64,000 bases of DNA from contig NC_090283.1 of assembly GCF_037392515.1 (NCBI RefSeq), forward strand, positions 40,006,249-40,070,248, written 5' to 3'. The notes under the pieces were generated by a model. The model had not been told where the DNA came from, made no database searches, and saw only the letters and a program-made list of their open reading frames with translations. Source of the DNA: Haliotis asinina. Its lineage: Eukaryota > Mollusca > Gastropoda > Lepetellida > Haliotidae. The translations under genes and the position numbers were made by a program. How positions within the stretch are numbered: the stretch's first letter is position 1; the number at the start of each line of letters is the position of its first letter. Of the stretch, positions 47,113-59,529 are shown one piece after another.

Positions 47113-47118
47113 AATAAA
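47113..47118 (+). terminator. Polyadenylation signal of the TRIM gene
   Basis: AATAAA starts two bases after the TAG stop, with a second AATAAA-like overlap (AAATAAAC) right after. Such a close signal implies a very short 3' UTR, or a later signal is used. Confidence 0.5.
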
Positions 47119-47639
47119 ATAAACATGACATTGTGTAAACATGTAAGTGTGACTTATTTATTCAAACCGTCAAATGTAATTGTAGTGATTGAGGCGGACG
47201 TATAGGTTGTCTGTCTGTGTGCTGTTTGTTGTATATAAGAATGTAACGAGGTCAGCTAAATCTGTTCTTTTTCTACTTGACTGGATTCCGTGGGATGTTA
47301 CAAACATTTTGCATCCCCACATGACTATTGTTATGATTATTATTCTGCAGTAGTTGACCAGCTTATCATACATTTCTTACATGTCTGTGAATTGTCACAA
47401 CAAATAACTGAATGCACAAGTTCATCAAAAGTTGTTTCAAATCATGAATTTATGGCCATTTTTGGCTTCTACTCTGTAATGTAAATGATTTAAATCCCCA
47501 CATGAACAGTTGTAATGAAATTATTGTCGTTGTGAATCCACACACGTCACATTTGATGTCAGTGAAGAGATGTGGTGAAAGTGATTGAAGCGGACATAGA
47601 ATGTCCTCGTGTACGTGGTGAGACGCGTATTCAGAAACA

Positions 47640-47775
47640 CAATCAAGTACTTGTCATCGGTTCCCAATTGCACAGATTGATGCTCATGTTGTTGATCACT
47701 GGATTATCTTGTCCAGACTCCATTATTTACAGACCTTGCTGAGTGCGGCGTGATACTAAACTCACTCACTCAGAA
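47640..47775 (+). mobile_element. CTCA-tailed SINE, 5'-truncated
   Basis: It begins at TGTCATCGGTTCCCAATTGC and ends GCTGAGTGCGGCGTGATACT plus the (ACTC)n tail. Confidence 0.8.
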
Positions 47776-48124
47776 TCAATGAGATGTAACTGAAGCAAGT
47801 TTTACATATGTCATATTTGGAATTGCGCTTTCCTCAGGACTGCCATAAAATGGTGACGAAATCTTCAACACTGAACTCATATACACCAAAACTGAAAGGA
47901 GAAATATACACCAAAACAGAACAAAAATCACCAGAAACTGCCACAATATCCTCTAAAACCGAAACAAACCCCCTGTAACGCAAAACGTCTAGTTTGAAAT
48001 GGAAACAAAACTCGTGTATCAGCTACAACAACGCCCGAGAACGGTCGCCGAGTGCACAAAACGGCAGTCACAGCATCCGAAAACGGCAACCATAGCATCC
48101 TGAAACGGCATACATATCATCAAA

Positions 48125-48271
48125 GATGGCGGCGAGAGGAAACGAACTTGCTGTAATCAATAATGTTTTCCGTCACCATGAATCTAATCTTGCATATTTG
48201 ATACGGGGATGTAGCACATCAACCCCCTATTGTATGGAATTCCTGTTTCTTCGTAGAGTGCAAATTAAATG
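48125..48271 (+). other. Short open frame after an ATGGCGGC start context
   Basis: AAGATGGCGGCGAGAGG at 48122 opens a 48-codon frame (starting MAARGNELAVINNVFRHHES) that stops at 48269-48271. AAGATGGCGGC is the classic YY1-type motif found at many animal transcription starts. Just upstream (about 48038-48110) GAAACGGCA recurs about every 24 bp. No continuing exon was found. It could be a first exon, a promoter remnant or chance. Confidence 0.25.
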
Positions 48272-48284
48272 ACTTTTGTGGTTG

Positions 48285-48385
48285 AGTCCCATCCAGGATT
48301 CGAACCTGCACCATCAGAGTCAGAAACCCTGATCTCCAGAACACAACGTCAGCCACTTAACCCGCTCAGCCACTTCAACCAAAAA
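48285..48385 (-). mobile_element. tRNA-Leu/Ser-like SINE head or tRNA pseudogene
   Basis: The minus strand shows a perfect A box (GTGGCTGAGCGGGTTAAG) and a perfect B box (CAGGTTCGAATCC) about 60 nt apart, as in long-variable-arm tRNAs. The outer ends (GGTTGA / TCAACC) pair. The distance from T-arm to acceptor strand is too long and the anticodon arm is poor, so I reject a functional tRNA. Confidence 0.5.
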
Positions 48386-49082
48386 CTTCCAGAATTTGGT
48401 AGAGAATATGACACATGTTTCATTTGACGGCTTTCCAAATGGCATTGTGTAATCATCTGAAACAAGCTGTAAATAATCTATCAAGCATATATTCGATTAA
48501 GACGGCAATCGATTCATGGGTTGGAAAATGATTGTTTGTAAAAACAAACCTAAAACATATAACAATACCTATGGTCAGTAAGTCCAGGAACAGTCGGCTT
48601 CTGAATGTAGCCTGTGAAGTTTATGGAAACCCTCAACATGGAATCACGTGCAATTCATTAATATCATCACTGTTATTAGTGATGTGATCATGACAAAGTT
48701 TGATATAACATCGCATCACTGCTTTCTTATTGTGCGTCGGCAGAGAAACCAAAGTGATGCAAGTCTCATGTGGTTTCAACTTGGTGAAAACAGGGACTTC
48801 TGTTGACACTACACGGGAAGTTATAGAGGTTTCTTTCAAATGGCTAATTGTAGGAACGCTCAGATCATCTGGAACTGTCTGAACGTGTATGTTGCATGTC
48901 TGAACATGTAAATATGTGTCTACTGTACAGGTACACATATGCTACGCTCGCCTTTAAGGAACATTTTCCTATCCTAGCTAAGAAGCTGGTGCAGAAGTTG
49001 TTTTGGAATGTTGCACTGATATTTCTAGGGGATATTTCACAACGGAACAAGCTCTGTGGTCAAAGGGAAGTAAGTACGTGCT

Positions 49083-49350
49083 GGAGTGAGTGAGTTTAGT
49101 TTTACGCCGACTCAGCAATATTCCAGCTATATGACAGGGGTCTGCAAATAATTGAATCTTGGCCAGACAATGCAGTGATCAGCAGCATGAGCATCGATAT
49201 GCGCAATTGAGAACCGATGATCTATCAACCAAGTCAGCTAGACTGACCACTCGATCCCGTTAGTCGCTTGATACGACAAGCATAGTCACTCTTTATGGCA
49301 ATCATGGGTTGTTGAAGGCCTATTCTATCCCAGATCTTCACGGGTCAACT
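49083..49350 (-). mobile_element. CTCA-tailed SINE, near full length
   Basis: GTGAGTGAGTTTAGTTTTAC starts the tail side, then AATATTCCAGCTATATGACA, TCGATCCCGTTAGTCGCTTG and CAGATCTTCACGGGT at the head. Confidence 0.85.
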
Positions 49351-49404
49351 CTGTGTTGGAAGCTGTGGCGGAACCTGTTTTCATACTTCTCCTCTCATGT
49401 AGGT

Positions 49405-49640
49405 TGGTTGTTGGGTTTGTTCTTTCACTCCGCACGCAACAATATTCCAGCTAAGTGGTGACGGTCTGCAAATAATCCAGTATGGACCAGACAATCCAGT
49501 CAGAACCAGCATGAGCACTGATCTCCACAACTAGGATACGAATGCATGTGCTAACCAAGTCAGCGGATCTACCACCTGATACTGTTAGTTGCCTTATAAC
49601 ACAAGAAAACGTACGGAAGACCAATTACCTATAGGACCGA
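49405..49640 (-). mobile_element. CTCA-tailed SINE, diverged copy
   Basis: AACAATATTCCAGCTAAGTG, CCAGTATGGACCAGACAATC and ACCTGATACTGTTAGTTGCC occur in family order. It lies 55 bp from the previous copy in the same orientation. Confidence 0.7.
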
Positions 49641-51787
49641 GTGCAAAAACCTTCTACTTGGACATATACATTCATCTCCAAGAATCCGTAACAAGTATTC
49701 TAAGCTAGCTCTTAACATACAATGTGTGCAGAATACAGTCAACCTTATAAAATGTCATATTTTGTGAATGTGTGTTTAAATATCAAACATCATAGCGTTT
49801 TGAGTTTGTCACTTAAAACAATATAAACACATTTCTTTTAGGAAGGATATACATTGTGCAGAGAGCAGCTGTATGAAGTGGTGTAAGTGGGGTAACTCTT
49901 TGAGGACTTGAGGCCACGCGGGAACGGATATTTCCCTCATAAACTTGTTTTCACGTACTTGAATTACCCAGTCGTAAAGATAACCTCCGTGTGGACATGC
50001 AGTATTGAAACAAACGACAATTATGTGTTTACGTCTTTCTAAAAACACATTAATACATCCATTAAAAATTATTCTTAGGGAAATCGATGGCTTGATAGGG
50101 TATCTTCGATATCACCGTCAATACGATATTTGTACTTGCATTGAACATAAACATTTTCATCCCTTGACCCTGAAATTAACACACATTTTTTTCTAAAATA
50201 GGAATGCACCCAGTTAAGCTCAAAATGGTTATCGGTCGATTTTCTGTCAACAAATATATTTGCAAACACGGTGTATTAGTGCAGCAGAACATGTAGTTTT
50301 CCACATGTTGTCAACCCCAGAATTATATGACAAAGTATGCTAAAACTGATGCATTTAAGACCCCAACTGTGATATGAAGAAATAGAGGTCGTAATCGTTT
50401 CACACCTATATGGTCCCAATACCATGGAGATATAAGTGAATTCCTGGATGAGGCATAAAACGATACTTACGATAACGCCGTTCTGGACTAGACAGCCCAT
50501 CGTTATTAAAAACACACTGATTTAATACTTTGGATATTTTTAAGAGGTGCTCGTGAGTAACAGTTATAAAATTTTTGAACCGAGCCTCAAAACAAAATTA
50601 CCCACATCTCTTACACATCGAAATAATAGTACAGAATTGCTTGAACGTGCGCTTGTAAATACGTCATGATAACATAAGTGTGCGATGAGGAATAAACAGC
50701 TCTATCTTTCACACATTGCAATAAAAGTACTCAATTTGTTTTCTTGTTTTAGAACATAAATTCAAATCCTTTGACTTCGCAAAACTTGCCATTTATTTTT
50801 CGATCATAATATATTTGGAACAGTTATACAGCGGTATTAGTATGATTGCCTTGTCTTTATCACAATCTCGTGGTACTAATGAAATTCAAGTCTGCAAATA
50901 GGTACATACTTCATATTGACCAATTTGGTTTGAACATCTGTTTTCTCAACATCAACTGCCGTGTGCCAAACATGAAGATAGAAAAATGTTTAATATGATT
51001 TTGTAGTCACGGGTCCGAGGCCTGACAGTATTGGAAATAGAGATTTGATTGGTAAACTCTTGCTTGATGATGCTTTCATACACACAGCTAAAGCTGTACC
51101 ACACCCTTGATTTTAAGCACTCGTTTGCACAGTACAACATCTGGATATAACTTAACAAAAGTGGTAACAGTACTCAACGTCACTAGTATCAACATTTGAA
51201 TCCAAGACACCGACGTCTACGAGTACGAGTATGATGTCCTCATAACAACAGGGTCAAGATACCAGACGTTTGCAAAATACTGCTGGCTGTTGAATACAAT
51301 TTCTTAACTCATCGTTAAAGTATCAACAAATCATCTTTCAGGAAGTATATCCCTGGATGATGTCCTCGGGATTGGATCATCTGGGTGTGGAAGAGTCCAT
51401 AATTTTTGTTCCGAGCAGCATTAATATATGTTCCCATTTCATCATTAGGATAAATGACTGACAAACATAGTATACATGTATAAATACATGTATGTTTTAT
51501 TGTATCAAAGACACATATTCACGGTATTGGAAGCCTTAGTCGATGTGCGTCACATAAGCTGGCTATGTTCATTCTTAGTGCTTGAATGCCCAAGCCGCCA
51601 CTCGCAAGGTTAACCTTTGACCATCTTGCGCATGCGGAATGCATTCCTTACTTACCAAAATGTCCCGATAACGAACTGTCAGAAGTTTTCAAGGCACTAA
51701 ATGTTATGTGTATTTGCATGTCGCACCTATAGTGGCATTGCTGATATTAAAGCGGTCATTATGCAGCTACCAACAAATTAACACAAT
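49641..51787. other. Non-coding, nothing recognised
   Basis: Several short frames, none with a domain or convincing splice pattern. Confidence 0.35.
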
Positions 51788-51998
51788 GTCACATAATTTG
51801 TATTGGGACGAATCCGATGTCGATTTCTCGGCAATTTTGGGTGAGTAGATAAAGTACTTTTTGTAGACTTCAGCTCGGATTCATAGTCTGAGGATGAAGA
51901 TAAATCTAGTAAACGAAAAGATCAAGGCCAAGACAAATTACAACAACCGTGGCAGACAACTCTTGATCAATTGCTTGAGTGTGCGGTCTCTAGGAATG
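51788..51998 (+). other. Possible decayed two-exon coding remnant
   Basis: The ATG near 51787 opens MSHNLYWDESDVDFSAIL, followed by a donor-like G|GTGAGT. About 30 bp later an acceptor-like CTTCAG precedes a charged frame (SEDEDKSSKRKDQGQDKLQQ, then PWQTTLDQLLECA). One in-frame TAG lies near its start. Acid-rich then Lys-rich composition is protein-like, but no family is recognised. Confidence 0.25.
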
Positions 51999-53357
51999 GG
52001 AATCTGTCATGTTTCCTGCCACAAATTCCTCTTTTTTGAGAAGTTATCTAGACAATTATCTTGAAAATGTTTGGGTTACTTCTGTCATACTCGTCAAATT
52101 TCTATGCCACTGTTCTGCACAATTTGCTGTTCGGGGACACCCGGTGGTTAAGTGGTTTCATCACGGTCCCGTTCCACCCAGAATGATGGGAAAAGTGATC
52201 ATTACATCTTGTAAAATACAAAGTCAATGACCACAGTCCACGAACACCGATCACATGGACAAGACTAATGATTGTCACCAGGGCCATATTTCACATTCAG
52301 CAGTATACTCACCCATCCGTGAACACAACTCATCCTTTATCCTGTGTCATATCTCTACGGTGGAGGGTAGTTGAGACTCAACCTTCAGAATAACATATTC
52401 ACTCTGTCTTCATTTTAGACTACTAGCTATTCATTGACTAACCAACGTGACGGCGGCATAGTAAGCACCTCTGACATAGGGCAGCTAACAAAGGGCTGAC
52501 CTCTCCCGTCGCACTCGAATGCCCGCGTTTGACAGCATATCGTCTCAGGGTAGCCGATGCACTCAGTTGAAGGTTGTCGGACACCAGGGAGAGCTGGATG
52601 GGAGCTAGTTTTCTTGTCTCGCCACGTGGACACACCAGACTTGACCAGTGTACAAACCAGAAGACCAGAACGGTTGGTTCACTCGTGATTTTCACATTCT
52701 TTTACAGCTGTAATCATATCCGAAGTCGGTGATCAGGGGCTCTATTCACGAAGCAGCCTTTGCATGGGTTAACCGTGACATTGAAGTAAGGGATATTCTA
52801 CTGTCGCTTGATGTCACTAAAGTAGATTATCTTAGTAATCGTGCCCTAAAATGTTTAGTTCAACAATTGTCCACTTTGCAATATGCTTAACATTTCTTGG
52901 CCCTCTTCTCAGTTCCTAGATATATGGAAATGTTCATCCGCCTTTTTTCCAATTTATTAGAGAATTTATGTTCCTGATTATTTTAGTTACCGCTGAGATT
53001 CATAGTGGTCGGATACCTGAAAAATCTCTCAAATTTGACGTTTGATGATTAGAGTACGGGGTTAAGAACAAAGAATGGGCTGGAAATATCGTGTTTTGCA
53101 TAGTTTAAAATATGAAGTCACCTCATCAACTGTGAGTAGCAAGCAACTGCCTTTTTACGCAGCACCAATGATTTTCTATCACTATTGCTTAATGCACCAG
53201 TAAATTGCTTAATGACCTCTGTGTAGCTGTAAAAACAAACTATAAGAAATCTGATGTAATTTACGCCCATTATCATCCTGTCACGGTTACGTGTGCATTC
53301 TGCAAAATCTAATTTAGACTTGCCCAGTAAGTTAGTATTAGTGACAATAGCTCGTTT
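51999..53357. other. Non-coding, nothing recognised
   Basis: No supported exon or repeat. Confidence 0.35.
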
Positions 53358-53505
53358 ATGTCAACCTTCTAACAGCCTAATTAAAACCTAGTACATGTAT
53401 ATGTCAACCTTCTAAAAGCCTAATTAAAACCTAGTACATGTATATGTTCTGGATAATCGCAATGTCAACCTTCCAAAATCTGTATTAAGAACCCATTATA
53501 TGTCT
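53358..53505. repeat. 43-bp tandem repeat, three units
   Basis: ATGTCAACCTTCTAA starts units at 53358, 53401 and (diverged, after an 18-bp insert) 53462. Units share AGCCTAATTAAAACCTAGTA. The insert TTCTGGATAATCGCAA recurs after the third unit. Confidence 0.85.
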
Positions 53506-54699
53506 TGGACAATCGCAAAAAGAATTCCAGTATTGGGCAATGATGTTTCAACCATAAAAAGAGGTCAGTGATATCAACACACATGCCCTCACAACAAATG
53601 TTGTGATCATTGACTTAAGGGATTCTACATTTTACTATGCTGTAAGTTATTTTGTGCAACTCTGTTGCGTCACATAATGACATGACTGAGATGTATTATT
53701 TAAGAACAGAAAGTGGCAATATGATTTCCATAAACATTGTCATGGTTTGTTAGTCGTAATTGAATATGTAAGTGACTAAGAAGCATTAACGGACTTGTGG
53801 TTAGTTGTGCCTATGTCGCACTCATGTATACACACAGCAGACGCACTTAACATCACTAATATGCTGATTTTTAACCGTTATAAATAATCGATTTAATGCC
53901 AAACATCAACTATATTATATATATTAAATACCACACATATATGATAATTAGGGTGAAATTATTGAGAACGATTCTTACATGAAGTTGGGTTAAAAGAAGA
54001 AAGATTGTATCTTATGCTTACAAATTCTGTTATTTGACATGCTAATGTCCCATCAAAACGTGTATGTATAAGATTATTGTTATGAGATCTTTTCTGGGTA
54101 TGCATTTATGTACAACATACCTGAGCTGAAAAAATTATTGCAACATTTCCTTGACTGATCACCGACTGAAGAAATACTCTGTTCTATTTTACTGATTACA
54201 ACTCGTTATCCCGTTATCGGGTAACAGGATGTTAAGTATGGTTTGTCGCAAGTTGTGATTAGCTACGTTCAATTTAATTCCTAACTGAGCCTGTGGCATG
54301 TATTGGTACAACATGACTGATTATAACTGGTTGCAGAACTGTTTGTTGTGATACATGCGTGCAACCCAAACCATGATATTTCTCTTACACATTCGTTTGA
54401 AAAACATTTACCCAAGCATTTTCAATTTCCTGAAGTGTTGTTTGTCCGCTTTTAAAACTTTCACGTGAACCTATGCGGGTGAATCGAATAACACAAACAA
54501 GTCCTTACAAAGGTAAATGTTACGATACCAATGCACAAACCTCAAATAAACAGTAATCATATGTCTTGCTAGCCAGGTTTATTTTATTTGCTTGTGTCTC
54601 TCGTGGTAAGGCATCATTGATCGATTACGTTCATTCATGCATTTAGCCTACTCATACAGTAGCAGAAAAAATTGAAATGATTTTTTCTGTTTGTTTCAG
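53506..54699. other. 5' flank of the NXPE gene
   Basis: The first NXPE coding exon is preceded by an acceptor (TTTGTTTCAG), so a 5' UTR exon and promoter should lie in or left of this stretch. I cannot locate them. Confidence 0.35.
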
Positions 54700-57600
54700 A
54701 TGAATTTCAAATTTAAAAAAGTGATGATTCTCGCGGTTTTCTTACTAGCTGCAGGGTTGCTGTATTTATCGTGGAATGGCGTTGAGAAGTAAGTACCTGA
54801 TTTCCTCTAGTAGCATCTCGTGCGCTTATTTTGTTCGTTGAACTTCTGGAACTGTCGCTCATTGAAAACCCGCTGCTTATTGAAGACCAAACGCTTATTG
54901 CCACAGCAAATGATTGTCTGTAAACCTTCGCCTAGTTCTGGATCCGATTCATGTATACAGACAATAAATACCATGATTGCAGCTTCGACGCTTACATAAT
55001 ATCCGTCAACTCGTGTCATGTGGAGGATGAGAAATTGTGACTAAAGGGACCATTTTTGGACGAATCTATTTTGTGATCAATTACGAACACATTTATAAAA
55101 GACGTAACCGGCGCTTAACAGAGCCCAGGACGTTTTCCTTAAATCGCTGCTTAACTGTCAGCGCTTACCTGTTTATTGGAGGAAATATGGTACTTGTTTT
55201 GTGAGAGCAATTTTCTGAATGGTACACTTTCGACAGAAACAGATTTACCATCTACTTAAACGAACTGGAATAACAACACATCACCCCAAAGTACCTCCTC
55301 AGTTTAAAATGATGGAGTTAAGTTTATTTACACCTGTTGATAACACACCCATACTCCCAACAATGGAATAGGTATTAATACAGTAACAACAGGAGGATGT
55401 ACGGGGAAGGCAATGTTCAGGAGGCCGGACAAGATAAACATAGCAGATGAGATTAATTAGTGATGATGGCTGGAGTGCACTGTTCTGTTGTCTTAATCAG
55501 TTCGTTGTAAGCGTATGGAATTAGTTATCTTTGATCTCTGTTTATTGAAGGCTTTTGTAGGCAGATTTGAACTGTTTCTGTCACCTTTCTTTTGGTGATT
55601 ATTATTCATCAACCTAGGAAAAAGCCAGTCAAATAGATGAAGAAAAGAACCGATGGGAGAAAAAATTCCTGCAGTTCCTGAGTTGTATTGTCATCTAAGT
55701 TGTCAAAGCACAGTATAGACAATCGTATTGGTACTCTGCCTCTCTGATCCCTATATGGATGAGCGTCGGTCTTCATTCTAAAATATGACTGTTAAATAAG
55801 GAACAGATGATACTAACATTTAAATATTCACCATTGAACACCGACTTCAATTTCCGTACCGATAGGTTTCAGATTGCTCCAGGACATGTACAGCACGGAA
55901 AAGGTCACCAGAACCGGAAACATAAAGCTGCACATGAACTCACCCTAAAACCTGTGAAGACAGAAACGGAAATTCTGAATGATGCCAACTATCAAGATTC
56001 AAATCGTCATGCTTCAGGAAAGTTCTCAAAGTTATTCCTGATTGAGAAATCGCATGTCTACGGACTTAATGAAACCGTAAATATCAGGATCGTGTTAAAG
56101 GATCGTAAAAGCAAACCAAAAACCCGAGGGGGAGATATGCTGGTTGTGTGGATGAAAGACAGAAGGAGAAAAGCTTCTTCCGCCGGATATGTTATTGACC
56201 ATGACAATGGGACATATACGGGTGTTCTGCGCACCATGTGGACTGGGCAAGCTGTGATATATGTAGCAATATTGTCATCCAGAGAAAGAATGACTTTTAT
56301 ATACAAGACATTCAGAACCGGATTTTTTGGAAAGCATGTTTATTGCTTGTTTGATGCACAAAACATCACAGAGACTACTGAGGGGTACTTGGATGAACGG
56401 TTTTTGAAAAAAGAGACCCTTTGCAATCTGACTGCTGAAAATTGGGGTGTTCCGTTTTATTGTACCAAACCTGAAAAACACGGATTTGAGTGTCACCATT
56501 GGAGTAGAGTTAATACTGTTCATTTTAAGCCAGTGCCCACGGAAGCTGATACAAGCTGGTATAGATCGTAAGTAATTGTGTTGGATAGCTTATTCATGCT
56601 TTGAAAATGTTAATTTTTGCAATGGGAATAGAAACTAGATTTTGTGTTCCATTTCCAGAGAGCACAATGTCTTTTGGAGATGTGCAATTCCCCAAACTTA
56701 AAACCTGTGACATTTAGTTTCATTTCATTATCTATGAATCTTATGTCGTTTGGATTGGATTGTCAGGATGATGACTCCTTGTGGATCTTAGATGTAACTT
56801 CGAGCAGGGGCATGGGGACAGAGACCACTTTGGTAATAAATTACTATTTGGATTCAAGTAGGCTTATTAAATGCATTACCTCAATCGATCAATGATGCCT
56901 TTTCACGAGAGACACAAGCAAATAAAACAAACATGGCTAGCAAGTCATGTGATTAGTGATTAGAACAAGAAACATGATATTACACGACTTGAATCACCTT
57001 GAGTTCAGGGTCAGATTAATGGGTATTTCATTGATCAGAGAGTTCAACCCCAAAATTTAACGTTTCTCTGCCATCGTATCACTTATGTGTGACCAACGTA
57101 CAAAAGGAATGCGATTAAAATACAAAACACAAAACATTTCCTTGCCTCCAAGTTGTCTAATCAACATGTGTTCAATCCATTTCCTGTTTCCAAAAGTTCC
57201 CAAAGACAAACACATATTGTGTTTTTAATCATTAGATGAGCAAATCCCATTAGGCGTAACAGATAGTTAAACAGGTATGTAGCAATGGATTAATTAACGC
57301 TTAGCTAAATGTATTTCATTTTCACACAGGATTAATTAATATAATCTCATTATCACACTGACCAGTTAGTCCGAATTAGTGATATGAGTTGTTGACAGTG
57401 GATTATATACGTCAGCTGGCCATGGCGAATGCCAGATTTGGGATTATATCCTCGATTCGAATCCAAATTTATTCTTGTCAAAAATCCACAGCACTACGTA
57501 GCACAAATGAGTGCCTTTCACAACTGGTCCAAGGATGACCACTTTGACTTGACGTGCCTATGAAAAAATAAACAACCCCACCCCCCCACCCCCCCTTGAA

Positions 57601-59386
57601 AAACTTAACATGTGACGACACTTCCATTTACGTTACTAAGATCAAGGATTAGTACTAATCTTTGATCACTTTGTGAAACTGTATCAAAGCCTTATGTTAA
57701 CAGCGTTCACTCATAGGATGCCAGATGTTAAAAGCGTTCACTCATAGGACGCCAGACTTCGATTTCCTAAATGGACATTGTGATCGTAAGGGGTTTTGGA
57801 TAGTTGGTTTTTGATTGATCATTTGAGCTATATGCACTCTCTAAATCTTTCGACCTGTATCTCATGTTCTGTTTGAATTAAAAACCACCACCATTTTATG
57901 TCTTGTTGGCAAATTAATTCATGATATACATTGGTTCATCATTCCAGATGTGCCTTTGAGAAATTGCAGGACTGGATCCATATACGTGTTTCTTCTGGTA
58001 AGAACTGTATTTTACAGAAACACAGACTCACAGACTCACACTGACCCAAAACACGTCTGAAAAAACATATAACTGACATACACAATATGCTACATGATAT
58101 AGAACAAATAATTCATATATCGACTGCAAGGAGCAAAGGCAACCTGGAGTTGATTTAAATTAAAAGTGTTGTAAAATACTAGAATATTCAAATCAACGCA
58201 GTCAAAGAAAAAGTAGCATAGGGAGCTCGAAGTGTGTGGCTGTCGGCTTCTCGAAAGAAGCGTAAACAGCAGTGTCAAAGGCGAAGCTTCACTGGACTCC
58301 CAACTACAAAATCAAACATCTTTTGACTCACCAACCCAAACCTCACTTCACCTCAACTAATCTCAACCCGAACCCGAACCTTAATTCAACCTCATGTAAC
58401 CCCAATCACTCCAGTTCTTTTGCCATATCCATGATATTTTGTTGATGACATGTGAGATGGCTTTGCAAATCAACTCCTAATCTATACCCCTACCATCCTC
58501 CATAAAGATGGAGTTATCGGAACATTGACATTCCTGTCTTGTTTGAAAATACAATGGATTATTAATACTTTCTTTCAATATTTCAGTGAAAGCTGCGGCA
58601 GTGTTTTCAATATCTCCATGTGGAAAGAAGCGATTTCGTGACAGCTGGGTAACACCATCGCCCATTGGCTTCTTCTGCAACTCAACATGGAGACAACGAA
58701 AATGTTTTAACATTTTATCAACAAATGACTATCATCAATGCTTGACCAACAGGTCATTGAGGGTGTTTGGCGACTCTACTGTCAGACAGTTTTTCACAGT
58801 CTTGTACAAAACACTGAATCTTAAGATGAGAACAGGACCCTGGTTTCTTGGACAGAAATTAACCTCACACAAACGATATTACTACATGGAGGCCTACGAG
58901 GAAAGACATAACTATACAGTTGCTTGGATTCCCCATGGACTTCCTATGTCGTATTTCAATGCCAATAGGACAGCAATTAGACCTGTATTTGTCCGCTTAG
59001 ATGAAATACCTTCGGGGTCAAGTGACATCATCTTAATCAATCTATACGCTCATTTTAACCTGTTCCCTGTGCACATATTTAGGGATCAACTGAAACGTAC
59101 GCGGATTTCAATACAGAAACTATTGACACGATCTCCTAATATCAAACTAGCTATCAAAGGACCCCACAATTACATACATCCCATAAGCAATCATACTCTA
59201 GGGGGGCTGTGGGGACCTATATACGAAAGCATCATCAAACAGGAGTTTGTTGCTTTGTATGATCGTGTGTTTTATCTCGATGTATGGGACATGACAATTG
59301 CTGTTGAGAATGCTAATGTTCATCCAGATGAACACGTTGTGAGTATGATGATTCACACATTTCTTGGTTATCTGTGTGTCGAATAA
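54700..59386 (+). CDS. NXPE family protein (neurexophilin/PC-esterase type)
   Basis: Exons 54700-54788, 55866-56567, 57948-57997 and 58587-59386 join in frame to 546 codons plus stop, near the usual NXPE length. The first exon encodes a short basic cytosolic end and one membrane anchor (VMILAVFLLAAGLLYLSW, residues 8-25), implying a type II Golgi or secretory-pathway protein. Exon 2 carries the immunoglobulin/filamin-like N-domain (FSKLFLIEKSHVYGLNETVN, DNGTYTGVLRTMWTGQAVIY). Exon 4 carries the SGNH/PC-esterase-like domain. Its nucleophile block is RVFGDSTVRQFF, and near the C-end comes LDVWDMTIAVENANVHPDEH with the expected Asp-x-x-His-type residues. From memory, a vertebrate member acts on sialic-acid acetylation; most are uncharacterised, so the substrate here is open. 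The exon 2 acceptor (CCGATAG|G) was chosen because it alone keeps the frame, and is the weakest boundary. A LINE sits about 140 bp downstream. Confidence 0.85.
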
Positions 59387-59387
59387 A
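59382..59387 (+). terminator. AATAAA overlapping the NXPE stop codon
   Basis: The stop TAA at 59384-59386 lies within AATAAA. Use of this signal would give an almost absent 3' UTR. The LINE insertion begins 143 bp later and may separate the gene from its original downstream signals. Confidence 0.4.
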
Positions 59388-59529
59388 GAACTTATATCAC
59401 AGACAGAATGGCCAGTTATCCATGTCGTCCTCGGCCAAATCACCATCTGATTTCATTTCAGGAGTAATCGTTGAATGGTAGTATTTCTCTGACAGATACC
59501 TAATGTGACTATGTTCTCTACAGTACGTT

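Noticed and set aside
48285-48385. Functional tRNA-Leu or tRNA-Ser gene
   Set aside because: Both promoter boxes are good, but the acceptor spacing and anticodon arm do not fold properly; a SINE head or pseudogene is more likely.
56659-56705. Alternative NXPE exon after CCATTTCCAG (EHNVFWRCAIPQT)
   Set aside because: It joins in phase but hits a stop after 14 codons. Direct splicing 56567 to 57948 keeps the full esterase domain in frame.
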